Below are positions 7,729 to 15,652 of a stretch of DNA of 64,000 nucleotides, in pieces. A program made the position numbers and the translations under genes. Below the pieces are notes generated by a model. The model saw nothing but the letters and a program-made list of their open reading frames with translations, was not told the DNA's origin and searched no databases. Each line of letters opens with the position of its first letter. The stretch's first letter is position 1. Source of the stretch: JANPPS01 sp965246925 (GTDB lineage Bacteria > Pseudomonadota > Alphaproteobacteria > Acetobacterales > Acetobacteraceae); the NCBI GenBank assembly GCA_965246925.1, contig OZ251994.1, forward strand, positions 3,224,001 through 3,288,000, read 5' to 3'.

Positions 7729-9272
7729 GCACGCTTCGTATCGTCCTAGGGGATCAGTGCAGCGCCGGGTTGTCGGCGTTGGAGGACCTGGCGCCCGGCG
7801 ACGTGGTGCTGATGTCCGAGGTGATGGGGGAGTGCACGTATGTGCCGCATCATCCAAAGAAGATCGTGCTGGTGCTGTCGGCGATGCGGCATTTTGCGCA
7901 GGCGCTGGAGGCGCGGCAAATCCAGGTCGATTACATTCGGCTGGACGACCCGGCCAACACCGGGTCTTTACGGGGTGAGATGCTGCGTGCAGTGGCGCGG
8001 CACCGGCCCACGCACATCGTCGCGACCGAGCCTGGCGAATACCGGCTGCGCGAGGATTTCCGGCACTGGCAGGAGCTCTCCGGGATCGAGACGGACATCA
8101 GGGACGACACGCGGTTCCTGTGCCGGATCCAGGAGTTCCGCGCGTGGGCCCAGGACAAGGACCCGCGCGGCGGGGGCTTCCGCATGGAGTTCTTCTATCG
8201 CGAGATGCGCCGGCGCTATGGCTTGTTGATAGACGATGGCAAGCCGGCTGGGGGGCGCTGGAACTTCGATGCGGAGAACCGCAAGCCGCCGCCGAAGGAC
8301 TTGCGCGGGCCGCCGACGCCGAAGTTTCCGCCGGATGCGGTAACGTCCGAGGTCATGGCACTGGTGGCCGAGCGGTTCCCCGCGCATTTCGGAAATGTGG
8401 ACGGCTTTGCTTTGCCCGTCACGGCCGAGGATGCGCAGCGCGCGCTGGATGACTTCATCCAGAACCGGCTGCCGTTGTTCGGGGATTGGCAGGACACGAT
8501 GAAGATGGGGGAGAGCACGCTGTATCACGCGCTGATCAGCACCTCGATGAACACCGGCCTGCTGTCCCCCTTGGCAGCGTGCCAGGCGGCGGAGGCGGCA
8601 TGGCGGGACGGCCGCGTCCCGCTCAACGCAGTCGAAGGATTCATCCGGCAAATCATCGGCTGGCGCGAGTTCGTGCGGGGCGTGTATTGGCTGGGTATGC
8701 CGGAGTATGCGGCATTGAACAGCCTGAACGCGCAGCGGAAATTGCCAGCGTTTTACTGGACGGGTGATACGGACATGAACTGCCTGCATCACGCCATCAC
8801 GGACACGAAGCGCCACGCCTACGCGCACCACATCCAGCGCTTGATGGTCACCGGCAATTTCGCGTTACTGGCCGGGCTCGACCCAGACGAAGTTGATGAG
8901 TGGTATCTAGTGGTGTTCGCCGACGCCTATCAATGGGTGGAACTGCCCAACGTGCGCGGCATGGCGCTGCATGCGGATGGCGGCATCATGGGCAGCAAAC
9001 CCTATGCTTCGTCTGGCGCTTACATCAACCGGATGAGCGACTACTGTAAGGGATGCTTGTATGACGTGAAGGAGGCCGTGGGGGACCGCGCGTGCCCGTT
9101 CAATGCGTTGTATTGGGACTTCATCGCGCGCCACCGCGACAGGTTCGCGCAGAACAACCGGATGGCGATGCCGGTGCGCACGCTGGATAAAATGAATGCG
9201 GCACGGATCGCTGCCGTGCGGGAGCGGGCAGCGGCCTTTCTTGGCCGGATGGACGCGGGAAGCCGGGTTTGA
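7725..9272 (+). CDS. Prokaryotic Fe-S cryptochrome/(6-4) photolyase
   Basis: This 515-residue flavoprotein belongs to the FeS-BCP (CryPro/PhrB) branch of cryptochromes and photolyases, which repair (6-4) photoproducts using light and bind FAD, a lumazine antenna and a [4Fe-4S] cluster. The N-terminus (STLRIVLGDQ) opens the antenna-binding Rossmann domain. The FAD-binding region contains STLYHALIS and the block around GWREFVRG. Four cluster cysteines are seen at C353, C441, C444 and C457, with the same spacing as the set reported for Agrobacterium PhrB. The ATG at 7725 overlaps the SDR stop. It is the last gene of a two-gene operon, 112 bases before a convergent gene. Confidence 0.93.
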   Translation: MSTLRIVLGDQCSAGLSALEDLAPGDVVLMSEVMGECTYVPHHPKKIVLVLSAMRHFAQALEARQIQVDYIRLDDPANTGSLRGEMLRAVARHRPTHIVATEPGEYRLREDFRHWQELSGIETDIRDDTRFLCRIQEFRAWAQDKDPRGGGFRMEFFYREMRRRYGLLIDDGKPAGGRWNFDAENRKPPPKDLRGPPTPKFPPDAVTSEVMALVAERFPAHFGNVDGFALPVTAEDAQRALDDFIQNRLPLFGDWQDTMKMGESTLYHALISTSMNTGLLSPLAACQAAEAAWRDGRVPLNAVEGFIRQIIGWREFVRGVYWLGMPEYAALNSLNAQRKLPAFYWTGDTDMNCLHHAITDTKRHAYAHHIQRLMVTGNFALLAGLDPDEVDEWYLVVFADAYQWVELPNVRGMALHADGGIMGSKPYASSGAYINRMSDYCKGCLYDVKEAVGDRACPFNALYWDFIARHRDRFAQNNRMAMPVRTLDKMNAARIAAVRERAAAFLGRMDAGSRV

Positions 9273-9384
9273 GTCTATCAGGTTAGGGATGCAGAAGTTT
9301 CAAAGAAGACGCCGATCTTCGCTTAAACGTCCATCGGACCTCGACTGGCATAGACCACCGACCAGGCGGGAAATCTATCCATGG

Positions 9385-9759
9385 CTAGGAGGCGCTGAGG
9401 GTCCTCAGGAACGCCTGGGTGAACGGCTTGGCCAGGATGTCACCGAGCTTCGGCACTGCGGCCTTGATGGCGGGGGTCTGCATGTGCGCCTCGATGGACG
9501 CCTGGTCGGCCCAGACCTCGAACGTCATGAAGCGTCCGGGCTGCTTCGCGTCCTCGGTCAGCGTGTAGTGTAGGCAGCCGGGTTCGTGGCGGGAGCCTTC
9601 GGCGAAGGCTACCATGAGGTCGCGCAACGCGTCGGCACGGTCGGGCTTGGAGACGAGCTCGGCGATGACGGTGACTGGCATCTCCGCCGCCCGGGCCGGA
9701 AAGGCGGGCATGATCAAGGCCGCGAGCAGCAGGAGGCGGCCCGGTATGGATGCGTGCAT
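9385..9759 (-). CDS. Secreted antibiotic-biosynthesis-monooxygenase (ABM) fold protein
   Basis: A 124-residue protein has an N-terminal signal peptide (MHASIPGRLLLLAALIMP, with cleavage near PARAAE). It is followed by a single ABM dimeric alpha/beta-barrel domain with EPGCLHYTL and FMTFEVWADQASIEAHM. ABM domains act as quinol monooxygenases, haem-degrading enzymes or small-molecule binders; export to the periplasm is less usual. The ATG at 9759 is preferred to the frame opening at 9801 because it starts a clean signal peptide and follows AGGGGA. The gene is alone, convergent with the photolyase and downstream of ftsY on the same strand. Confidence 0.78.
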   Translation of the reverse strand: MHASIPGRLLLLAALIMPAFPARAAEMPVTVIAELVSKPDRADALRDLMVAFAEGSRHEPGCLHYTLTEDAKQPGRFMTFEVWADQASIEAHMQTPAIKAAVPKLGDILAKPFTQAFLRTLSAS

Positions 9760-9893
9760 GATACTTCCCCTGGCGTCCGGGTTGCTCCCGGCATCGTCCA
9801 TCCTGAGCGTGCCGTGATTCCTGGGTTTGGTGCAATGCCGGCGTGATCGATCAGCCCGGGGCGCCTATGATTCCGGGGTATGTGCCTGGACCT

Positions 9894-9918
9894 GGTGGGA
9901 TGCGGAGGGCATCCCACC
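9894..9918. terminator. Perfect 10-bp hairpin after ftsY
   Basis: GGTGGGATGC at 9894-9903 and GCATCCCACC at 9909-9918 form a perfect stem with a 5-base loop. It lies just downstream of the ftsY stop (minus strand). No U-tract follows, so it may be a dispersed palindrome or an RNA-stabilising 3' end rather than a classical intrinsic terminator. Confidence 0.4.
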
Positions 9919-9925
9919 CTACGCG

Positions 9926-10846
9926 CTATGCGATGCCCAATAACCCCCGGGCGAAGTCGTGGGCCTCGAACGGGCGGAGGTCGGTGGCTTGTTCGCCGAC
10001 GCCGACCGCGTGGACGGGGAGGCCGAAGGCTTGGGCGAGGGCGACCACGATGCCGCCGCGGGCGCTGCCGTCCAGCTTGGTGACAACCAGGCCTGTCACG
10101 GCCACCATGTCGCTGAATACCCTGACCTGCTCGATCGCGTTCTGGCCCGTGGTGGCGTCCAATACCAGCAACACGGAGTGCGGCGCCGCAGGCTCCTGCT
10201 TTTGGATTACGCGGATGATCTTCGCCAGCTCCTCCATTAAGGCGCCCTTGTTATGCAGGCGCCCGGCGGTGTCGATCAGCAAGACGTCGGCGCCGTCCGC
10301 CCGCGCGCGGGTCAGGGCGTCGAAGGCGAGGCCGGCGGCGTCGGCGCCGGGAGGGCCGCTCACGACGGGGGCGCCGGTGCGCTCCCCCCAGACCTGCAGC
10401 TGCTCGACGGCGGCCGCGCGGAACGTGTCGCCGGCCACCAGGACGGGGCGGAGGCCCTGTTCCTGGAAGCGCAGCGCGAGCTTGCCGATGGTGGTGGTCT
10501 TGCCGGTGCCGTTCACGCCGACCACCAGCACGACGTGCGGGCGGAGGGTGCGGTCGATCACCAGGGGGATGGCCACCGGCTCCAGCAGGGTGGCGATCTC
10601 GGCGGCCAGGGCGTCCTTCACCTCGGTATCGGTGACATCCGTGCCGAAGCGGCTGCGGCGGAAGCGGGCGACGATCTCGGCGGCGGCGGCGGGGCCGAGG
10701 TCGGCGCCGATCAGCAGCTCCTCCAATTCGGCCAGCGCGGCGTCGTCCAGCTTTCGCTTGGTGAACACGGCCGAGATGCCGCCGGTCAGCTTTTGGGTGG
10801 AGCGGCTCAGCCCCTCCTTCAGCCGCGAGAAAAAACCCAGTGCCAT
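9926..10846 (-). CDS. ftsY: Signal recognition particle receptor FtsY
   Basis: This 306-residue SRP receptor GTPase docks ribosome-SRP complexes at the inner membrane for co-translational insertion. The N-terminal helical N domain (GFFSRLKEGLSRS, then DDAALAELEELLIGADLG) is followed by the G domain with P-loop GVNGTGKTTT, DTFRAAA, DTAGR and TKLDG. The acidic A domain of E. coli FtsY is missing, as is common in alphaproteobacteria, and the protein starts close to the amphipathic MALGFFSRLKEG helix. The start codon overlaps the mtaB stop by one base (TAATG), so the pair is translationally coupled. The same frame stays open far upstream across mtaB, but that part is a shadow. Confidence 0.96.
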   Translation of the reverse strand: MALGFFSRLKEGLSRSTQKLTGGISAVFTKRKLDDAALAELEELLIGADLGPAAAAEIVARFRRSRFGTDVTDTEVKDALAAEIATLLEPVAIPLVIDRTLRPHVVLVVGVNGTGKTTTIGKLALRFQEQGLRPVLVAGDTFRAAAVEQLQVWGERTGAPVVSGPPGADAAGLAFDALTRARADGADVLLIDTAGRLHNKGALMEELAKIIRVIQKQEPAAPHSVLLVLDATTGQNAIEQVRVFSDMVAVTGLVVTKLDGSARGGIVVALAQAFGLPVHAVGVGEQATDLRPFEAHDFARGLLGIA

Positions 10847-12048
10847 TACGCCACCAGTCCCTGTGCCGTCGCGCCGGTGACCCGCACCGTGGCCAGTGTG
10901 CCGAGCTGAAGGGGCGCGCTGAGCCGGACCGGGGAGAACGACCCGGTATGGCCCACGCCACCCTGCTCCACCACGACCTCTACGTCGTGGCCGATCTGTG
11001 CGTGGTGGAACGCTGCGGCGTGCTGCGCGGCCGCTTGGCGGAGCCGTGCCGCCCTTGTGCGGCGTTCCGGCGCGGGAACGGCGGGCATGCGGGCCGCGGG
11101 GGTGCCGGGTCGTTCGGAATACGGGAAGCAATGCAGGTAGGGCAGCGCGGCCTCGTGCACGAAATCCAGCGTTTCCTGAAACAGCGCCTCCGTCTCGGTG
11201 GGGAAACCGGCGATCAGGTCGGCGCCGATGCCGATGCCGGGCCGGAGTGCGCGGGCGCGGGCGATCAGGGCCAGCGCCTCCGCCCGGCCATGCCGCCGCC
11301 GCATGCGCTTCAGGATCAGGTCGGATCCGGCCTGGAGCGATAGATGGAGGTGCGGCATGAGGCGGGGCTCGGTGGCCAGCACGTCCCAGAGCGCCGGGTC
11401 GATGGCGGCGGGATCGAGCGAGGAGAGGCGCAGCCGCGGCAGGCCGGGTACCAGCGCCAACAGGCGGCGGATGGTCTCGCCGAGGCTCGGGGCGCCGGGC
11501 AGGTCGGGCCCGTAGGAGGCGATATCGACGCCGGTCAGCACCACCTCCTGCACCCCGGCCTCGGCCAGGGTGCGGATCTGGGCGGCTAGGGTGCCGAGCG
11601 GGAGGCTGCGGGACGGGCCGCGGGCGTAGGGGATGATGCAGAAGGTGCAGCGGTGGTCGCAGCCTTGCTGCACCTGGACGTAGGCGCGGGCGCGGCCGGC
11701 GATTCCCTGTGGCGGACGCGGGGCTCCGGTTGCGCCCCAGCTTTCGGCGCGGAGCTTGGCGGTGTTGTCCAGCACCTGGGTGACGCCGGGCAGGGCGGCC
11801 CAGCGCGCTGGGTCGAGCGTGGCGGCGCAGCCGGTCACGACGATGGGGGTGCCCGGACGCTCCCGGGTTAGGCGGCGGATGGCGGCCCGCGCCGTACGCT
11901 CGGCCTCCGCCGTGACGGCGCAGGTGTGGACCACCACGGTGCCGCCGAGGGCGGCGGTATGACCGCGGATGATTTCCGACTCGAAGCTGTTGAGCCGGCA
12001 TCCGAAGGTGATGATCTCGGCGCCGGGCGAGGGGAGGGGTGGCTGCAT
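10846..12048 (-). CDS. mtaB: tRNA t6A37 methylthiotransferase MtaB-like
   Basis: This radical-SAM methylthiotransferase of about 400 residues probably converts t6A37 to ms2t6A37 in ANN-decoding tRNAs. The N-terminal UPF0004 domain has cysteines in TFGCRLN, HTCAVT and VTGCAA for one Fe-S cluster. The radical-SAM CxxxCxxC is in QGCDHRCTFCIIPYARG. A C-terminal TRAM-like region follows. The ATG at 12048 is chosen; an in-frame TTG at 12060 adds four residues, and neither has a clear SD. It precedes ftsY with a TAATG overlap. dapF lies upstream on the same strand but is separated by an oppositely oriented small gene. Confidence 0.92.
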   Translation of the reverse strand: MQPPLPSPGAEIITFGCRLNSFESEIIRGHTAALGGTVVVHTCAVTAEAERTARAAIRRLTRERPGTPIVVTGCAATLDPARWAALPGVTQVLDNTAKLRAESWGATGAPRPPQGIAGRARAYVQVQQGCDHRCTFCIIPYARGPSRSLPLGTLAAQIRTLAEAGVQEVVLTGVDIASYGPDLPGAPSLGETIRRLLALVPGLPRLRLSSLDPAAIDPALWDVLATEPRLMPHLHLSLQAGSDLILKRMRRRHGRAEALALIARARALRPGIGIGADLIAGFPTETEALFQETLDFVHEAALPYLHCFPYSERPGTPAARMPAVPAPERRTRAARLRQAAAQHAAAFHHAQIGHDVEVVVEQGGVGHTGSFSPVRLSAPLQLGTLATVRVTGATAQGLVA

Positions 12049-12098
12049 ATCAAAACTCAACTATGGCATCCCCGGCGCCTCGGCTAGGGTGCAGCGAG

Positions 12099-12398
12099 AT
12101 GGAAATGGGGTGTTGCGTGATACGGGTCTGGATAATGAGCGCGGCGGTGCTGTGCGGGATGATGGCGGCGCCGGCGGAGGCGCGGACGCACCGGCATGCG
12201 CGGCATCGGCATGCCGTGCGGCATTACCACCGGACGGTGCGACGCCCCGCCCCGCCGTATTACGCCGGAGGAGCCGGCTATGGCGGCACGCTCATTCCCG
12301 CGCATGACGGCACGACCGACCTGCCGATGCTGCTGCGCGCCTGCCGCACGGGTGACGGATCCGCCTGCTTCGTGTCGGCGGCGCTGTCGCGTCCCTGA
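12099..12398 (+). CDS. Small secreted His-rich protein with ACRxGDxxAC end
   Basis: This protein of about 99 residues has a signal peptide (WIMSAAVLCGMMAAPAEA) and a His/Arg-rich middle (RTHRHARHRHAVRHYHR). Its C-terminus contains ACRTGDGSAC, which is closely matched by the lipoprotein gene at 13248-13715. The ACxxGDxxAC pattern resembles half of a cysteine-bearing Sel1-like repeat, with the two Cys able to form a disulfide. The start is uncertain: ATG at 12099 or 12105, or GTG at 12117 preceded by GGGG, which would give a shorter signal peptide. The gene lies antisense between dapF and mtaB and ends two bases from the dapF stop. Function is unknown; the His-rich stretch could bind metal. Confidence 0.65.
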   Translation: MEMGCCVIRVWIMSAAVLCGMMAAPAEARTHRHARHRHAVRHYHRTVRRPAPPYYAGGAGYGGTLIPAHDGTTDLPMLLRACRTGDGSACFVSAALSRP

Positions 12399-12400
12399 CG

Positions 12401-13213
12401 TCAGAGGGTGGCGGTGCCGCGGAACACCAGGGTGGAGGGGCCGGCCATCAGCACGTGCCCGTCCTCCCGCCAGGTGATGTCCAGCACGCCGCCATCCATG
12501 ATGACTTCGGTGTGCCGCTGGATGAGACCGCGGCGGACCCCGGCCACGACCGCCGCGCAGGCGCCGGAACCGCAGGCCAGGGTGAGCCCGGCGCCCCGCT
12601 CCCATACGCGAAGCCGCACCCGGTCCGGCGCCGTGACCTCGGCGAAGCCGATATTGGCGCGTTCTGGAAACAGCGCGTGATGCTCGAGCGCTGGGCCCAA
12701 GGTCTCGGCCACGCCGGTATCGGGCACGAACAGGGTGGCGTGCGGATTGCCCATGTTGCAGCAGGTGGCGGGCCAGGGCGCGCCGAGACCGACCTCCAGC
12801 GTGTCCATGGCCTGGGCCAGCGGCACGTCCTGCCAGGCCAGCCGCGGCGCGCCCATGTCGACGCGCTGCCGCCCGTCCGGCAGCCGCTCGGCCGGGAGGT
12901 CACCGGCGCTGGTGCGGATGACCTGGTAGGGGCGTCCGTTCTCCTCGAACAGCAGCTCGGCCACGCACCGGGTCGCGTTGCCGCAAGCGCCGGCCTCGCT
13001 GGCGTCCGGGTTTTGGATGCGCATCACGAGGTCGGCGTCCGTGCCCGGCGGCGGGCGGTGCAGGGTGATGAACTGGTCACAGCCGATGCCGAGCCTGCGG
13101 TCGGACAGCGTCATCACCTCGGCCGGGCTGAGCCCCATCGGCCGGGCACGCTCATCGACGATGATGAAATCATTGCCGGCGCCGTGCATCTTGGTAAATC
13201 GGATATCGGTCAC
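12401..13213 (-). CDS. dapF: Diaminopimelate epimerase
   Basis: This 270-residue epimerase interconverts LL- and meso-diaminopimelate for lysine and peptidoglycan synthesis. The two catalytic cysteines are C77 in SEAGACGNATRC and C214 in TLACGSGAC. The N-terminal FTKMHGAGNDF is diagnostic. The start is GTG at 13213; no ATG fits, and the long open frame further upstream to 14419 is antisense noise over the lipoprotein, rpmI and rplT genes. In many alphaproteobacteria dapF, mtaB and ftsY are neighbours on one strand. Here they keep that order but a small reversed gene sits between dapF and mtaB. Confidence 0.95.
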   Translation of the reverse strand: MTDIRFTKMHGAGNDFIIVDERARPMGLSPAEVMTLSDRRLGIGCDQFITLHRPPPGTDADLVMRIQNPDASEAGACGNATRCVAELLFEENGRPYQVIRTSAGDLPAERLPDGRQRVDMGAPRLAWQDVPLAQAMDTLEVGLGAPWPATCCNMGNPHATLFVPDTGVAETLGPALEHHALFPERANIGFAEVTAPDRVRLRVWERGAGLTLACGSGACAAVVAGVRRGLIQRHTEVIMDGGVLDITWREDGHVLMAGPSTLVFRGTATL

Positions 13214-13247
13214 GCGCCTGACATAGCAAAAGCCAGAAGAGGACGGA

Positions 13248-13715
13248 ATGCGTAACACGGTCTTGGCGGTCACCGCCGGTATGACGCTGGCGCTCATGGG
13301 GTGCGCGGACGATCCGGACCTGCCGCGCGTCGGCACGCCCGCGGTGGCGGTGATCGCGCAGAGCCTGCCGCCGGCCCGCGTGGTGGCGGTGGTGGAGGCG
13401 CGCGGCTGGTTGAGGCGCCTGACGGCGCTACAGCCGCTCGAGCCCGCACGGGTTGCGGCACCCCCGGCCCCTGCTCTGGTGGCGATGGCGGTTCCGGCAG
13501 CCGCTCCGGCATCGGCCCCGCCGGCCAGGCCGGTCGCGGTGCGCCCGCCCGCCGAACTGACGCCCCGCCCCGCTATTGTGCTGCAGGCCTCCGCCCCGCC
13601 GCCGCGGGTCGTTCCGGTGCAGCAGTTCACGACCTGGAAGAGCGCCTGCCGGTCGGGGGACGTGACGGCCTGCATCATGGCCGATGCGATGGAGGGGCGC
13701 CCGGTCAGCCGGTAG
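13248..13715 (+). CDS. Putative lipoprotein with ACRxGDxxAC end
   Basis: This 155-residue protein starts MRNTVLAVTAGMTLALMGCADD, a lipoprotein signal with the lipobox LMGC and Asp at +2 and +3. A long Ala/Pro-rich linker follows. The C-terminus carries ACRSGDVTAC, like the small protein at 12099-12398. By Sel1/cysteine-rich-repeat analogy the tail may form a small disulfide-bonded helix pair. A strong SD (GAGGACGG) precedes the ATG. The gene is divergent from dapF, with only 34 bases between start codons, so the two promoters must overlap. Asp at +2 is an inner-membrane retention signal in enterobacteria; whether this applies here is unknown. Confidence 0.75.
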   Translation: MRNTVLAVTAGMTLALMGCADDPDLPRVGTPAVAVIAQSLPPARVVAVVEARGWLRRLTALQPLEPARVAAPPAPALVAMAVPAAAPASAPPARPVAVRPPAELTPRPAIVLQASAPPPRVVPVQQFTTWKSACRSGDVTACIMADAMEGRPVSR

Positions 13716-13724
13716 CTGGTTCGC

Positions 13725-13753
13725 TTGCGAAGCCGGCGGATTGCAGGTATGGA
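13725..13753 (+). promoter_or_regulatory. Candidate sigma-70 promoter for rpmI-rplT
   Basis: TTGCGA at 13725-13730 and TATGGA at 13748-13753 are 17 bases apart, matching a housekeeping promoter layout. They lie about 95 bases upstream of rpmI. A GCCGGGC...GCCCGGC stem (about 13769-13794) lies in the leader and could take part in ribosomal-protein feedback; that part is inference. Confidence 0.35.
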
Positions 13754-13849
13754 CAAGGCGTCTGCGCGCCGGGCCTGTATGGGCATGCCCGGCCGCGACG
13801 CTTGCGATGATGCCAGGGGGTGTCCGCAGGTCCCAAGCAGGAGATGCAA

Positions 13850-14053
13850 ATGCCCAAGCTGAAGACGAAGTCTTCTGTCAAGAAGCGCTTCAAGATCACC
13901 GCCACCGGCAAGGTGCTCGCCGGCCCCGGCAAGAAGCGGCACAACCTGATGGCGCGGAGCCAGAAGGCCAAGCGCGCGAACCGCGGCTCCCAGACGCTGA
14001 ACCATGCAGACGGCCTGACCGTCAAGCAATGGGCCCCGTACGGCATTGCATAA
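13850..14053 (+). CDS. rpmI: 50S ribosomal protein L35
   Basis: The 67-residue basic protein starts PKLKTKSSVKKRFK and contains KKRHNLMARS, the usual L35 signature. The start is ATG at 13850, after AGCAGGAG. Twelve bases separate it from rplT, the conserved partner. infC, which precedes rpmI in many bacteria, is not adjacent here; the upstream gene is the lipoprotein. A leader of about 130 bases is available for regulation. Confidence 0.97.
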   Translation: MPKLKTKSSVKKRFKITATGKVLAGPGKKRHNLMARSQKAKRANRGSQTLNHADGLTVKQWAPYGIA

Positions 14054-14065
14054 GGAGCAGCGCAG

Positions 14066-14476
14066 ATGGCACGCGTAAAACGGGGCGTCACCACCCACGC
14101 CCGGCACAAGAAGGTCCTGAAGGCGAGCAAGGGCTTCGTCGGACGCAGTTCGACCAATTACCGCATCGCGCTGGAGCGGCTGGAGAAGTCGCTCCAATAC
14201 GCATACCGCGACCGCCGGCAGAAGAAGCGGGATTTCCGCGGATTGTGGATCCAGCGAATCAACGCCGCGGTGCGGGAGCAGGGCTTGACGTATAGCCGGT
14301 TCATCGCCGGGCTGAAGGCGACGGGGATCGACATGGACCGCAAGATCCTGGCGGCGCTCGCCTATGACGACCCGGTGACGTTCGCCGCCGTGGTGGACCA
14401 GGTCAAGGCGGTCATGCACGCCGCCGCGGAAGACAAGACAGTAGCCCAGCTCGCCGCCCTGACCGAACCGGCGTAA
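14066..14476 (+). CDS. rplT: 50S ribosomal protein L20
   Basis: This 136-residue L20 binds 23S rRNA early in assembly of the large subunit. MARVKRGVTTHARHKKVLK and GRSSTNYRIA are diagnostic. The C-terminus is extended by about 15 residues compared with the usual 117-120, ending in an Ala-rich tail. It follows rpmI by 12 bases with an AAGGAG SD. In other bacteria L20 represses its own operon; no matching mRNA structure was identified here. Confidence 0.97.
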   Translation: MARVKRGVTTHARHKKVLKASKGFVGRSSTNYRIALERLEKSLQYAYRDRRQKKRDFRGLWIQRINAAVREQGLTYSRFIAGLKATGIDMDRKILAALAYDDPVTFAAVVDQVKAVMHAAAEDKTVAQLAALTEPA

Positions 14477-14491
14477 CGACTAGAGGCGACG

Positions 14492-14527
14492 CCCCCTCTC
14501 CCTCCGGGAGAGGGCTGGGGTGAGGGG
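14492..14527. repeat. GC-rich palindromic intergenic repeat
   Basis: The element reads CCCCCTCTCCCTCCGGGAGA and ends GGCTGGGGTGAGGGG. A CTCTCCC/GGGAGAG hairpin is followed by a GGGTGAGGG tail. Closely similar copies occur at 58501-58532 and, reversed, at 58591-58628. It lies between rplT and pheS and may shape the mRNA end or attenuate read-through. Confidence 0.65.
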
Positions 14528-14581
14528 AACAAGCGGAACCGCCCTGAACCGCGTCCAAACCCCTGACGACCAGGCCACACC

Positions 14582-15652
14582 ATGACCGACGACCTCGCGA
14601 CCCTCAGGACCGAGACCGCGAACGCCCTCGATGCCGCCCCGGACATCCGCGCCTGGGACGCCATCCGCGTGGGCGTGCTGGGCAAGTCGGGGCGCCTGAC
14701 CGCGCTGCTGAAGGAGCTCGGCCGGCTGTCGCCCGACGAGCGCCGCATCCGGGGCGCCAGCCTCAATCATCTACGCGACGAGTTGACCACGCTGATCGAC
14801 TCCCGACGCGCAACGCTGGAAGCGGAGGCGCTGGAAACGCGCCTGGCTGGCGAGAAGATCGACGTCACCCTCGCCGCCATCCCGTCGCCCGCCGGCCTGA
14901 TCCACCCCATCAGCCGCACCATGGAGGAGATGGCCGCCATCTTCGGCGCCATGGGCTTCCGCATCGGCGAGGGCCTGGACGTGGAGACGGACTGGTTCAA
15001 TTTCGGCGCGCTGAACATCCCGGCGCACCATCCGGCCCGGGCCGACCATGACACGTTCTATCTGCCGGGCACGCGCGACGGGCGGCCGCTCGTGTTGCGG
15101 ACGCAGACCAGCGACGTGCAGATCATCTCCATGCTGAACGAGCCGCCACCGCTGCGCGTGATCGCGCCGGGCCGGACCTACCGCGCCGATCGTGACGCGA
15201 CGCACTCGCCCATGTTCCATCAATGCGAGGGGATCGTCATCGACCGGGACATCACGCTCGGGCATCTCAAGGGCTGTCTGATCGATTTCCTGCGCGCCTT
15301 CTTCGGCCTGTCCAACCTGCCGGTGCGGTTCCGCAGCTCGTATTTTCCGTTCACCGAGCCGAGCATGGAGGTCGATATCGGCTGGAACCGTCGCACCGGC
15401 GAGATCGGAGGGGGCGGGGATTGGCTGGAAATCCTGGGTTCCGGCATGGTGCATCCGCGCGTGCTGGCCAATTGCGGGCTGGACCCGCGTGAGTGGCAGG
15501 GGTTTGCGTTCGGCATGGGGGTCGAGCGTGTGACCATGCTCAAGCACGGCATCCCGGATTTGCGCCCGTTCTATGAGAGTGACCTGCGCTGGCTCCGGCA
15601 TTACGGGTTCAACCCGCTGGCGCCCGTGGCCCTGCACGAGGGCCTGGCATGA
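14582..15652 (+). CDS. pheS: Phenylalanyl-tRNA synthetase alpha subunit
   Basis: This 356-residue alpha chain of the alpha2-beta2 enzyme charges tRNA-Phe. The N-terminal coiled coil is followed by the class II catalytic core: motif 2 around PGRTYRADRDATHSPMFHQ and motif 3 in GFAFGMGVERVTML. Length is typical. It overlaps pheT by ATGA, so the subunits are made in step. A 105-base gap with a palindromic repeat separates it from rplT. Confidence 0.97.
   Translation: MTDDLATLRTETANALDAAPDIRAWDAIRVGVLGKSGRLTALLKELGRLSPDERRIRGASLNHLRDELTTLIDSRRATLEAEALETRLAGEKIDVTLAAIPSPAGLIHPISRTMEEMAAIFGAMGFRIGEGLDVETDWFNFGALNIPAHHPARADHDTFYLPGTRDGRPLVLRTQTSDVQIISMLNEPPPLRVIAPGRTYRADRDATHSPMFHQCEGIVIDRDITLGHLKGCLIDFLRAFFGLSNLPVRFRSSYFPFTEPSMEVDIGWNRRTGEIGGGGDWLEILGSGMVHPRVLANCGLDPREWQGFAFGMGVERVTMLKHGIPDLRPFYESDLRWLRHYGFNPLAPVALHEGLA

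Noticed and set aside
10847..12001. Upstream extension of the ftsY frame across mtaB
   Set aside because: It reads an Arg/Pro-rich sequence opposite to normal protein composition and overlies the well-supported mtaB; the FtsY family starts at MALGFFSRL.
13214..14419. Upstream extension of the dapF frame over the lipoprotein, rpmI and rplT genes
   Set aside because: It is antisense to ribosomal protein genes and has no family match; DapF begins at the GTG at 13213.
15085..15125. PheS LRTQTS instead of LRTHTS as a possible active-site change
   Set aside because: Gln at this place occurs in other bacterial PheS proteins as I recall them, so it is not unusual.
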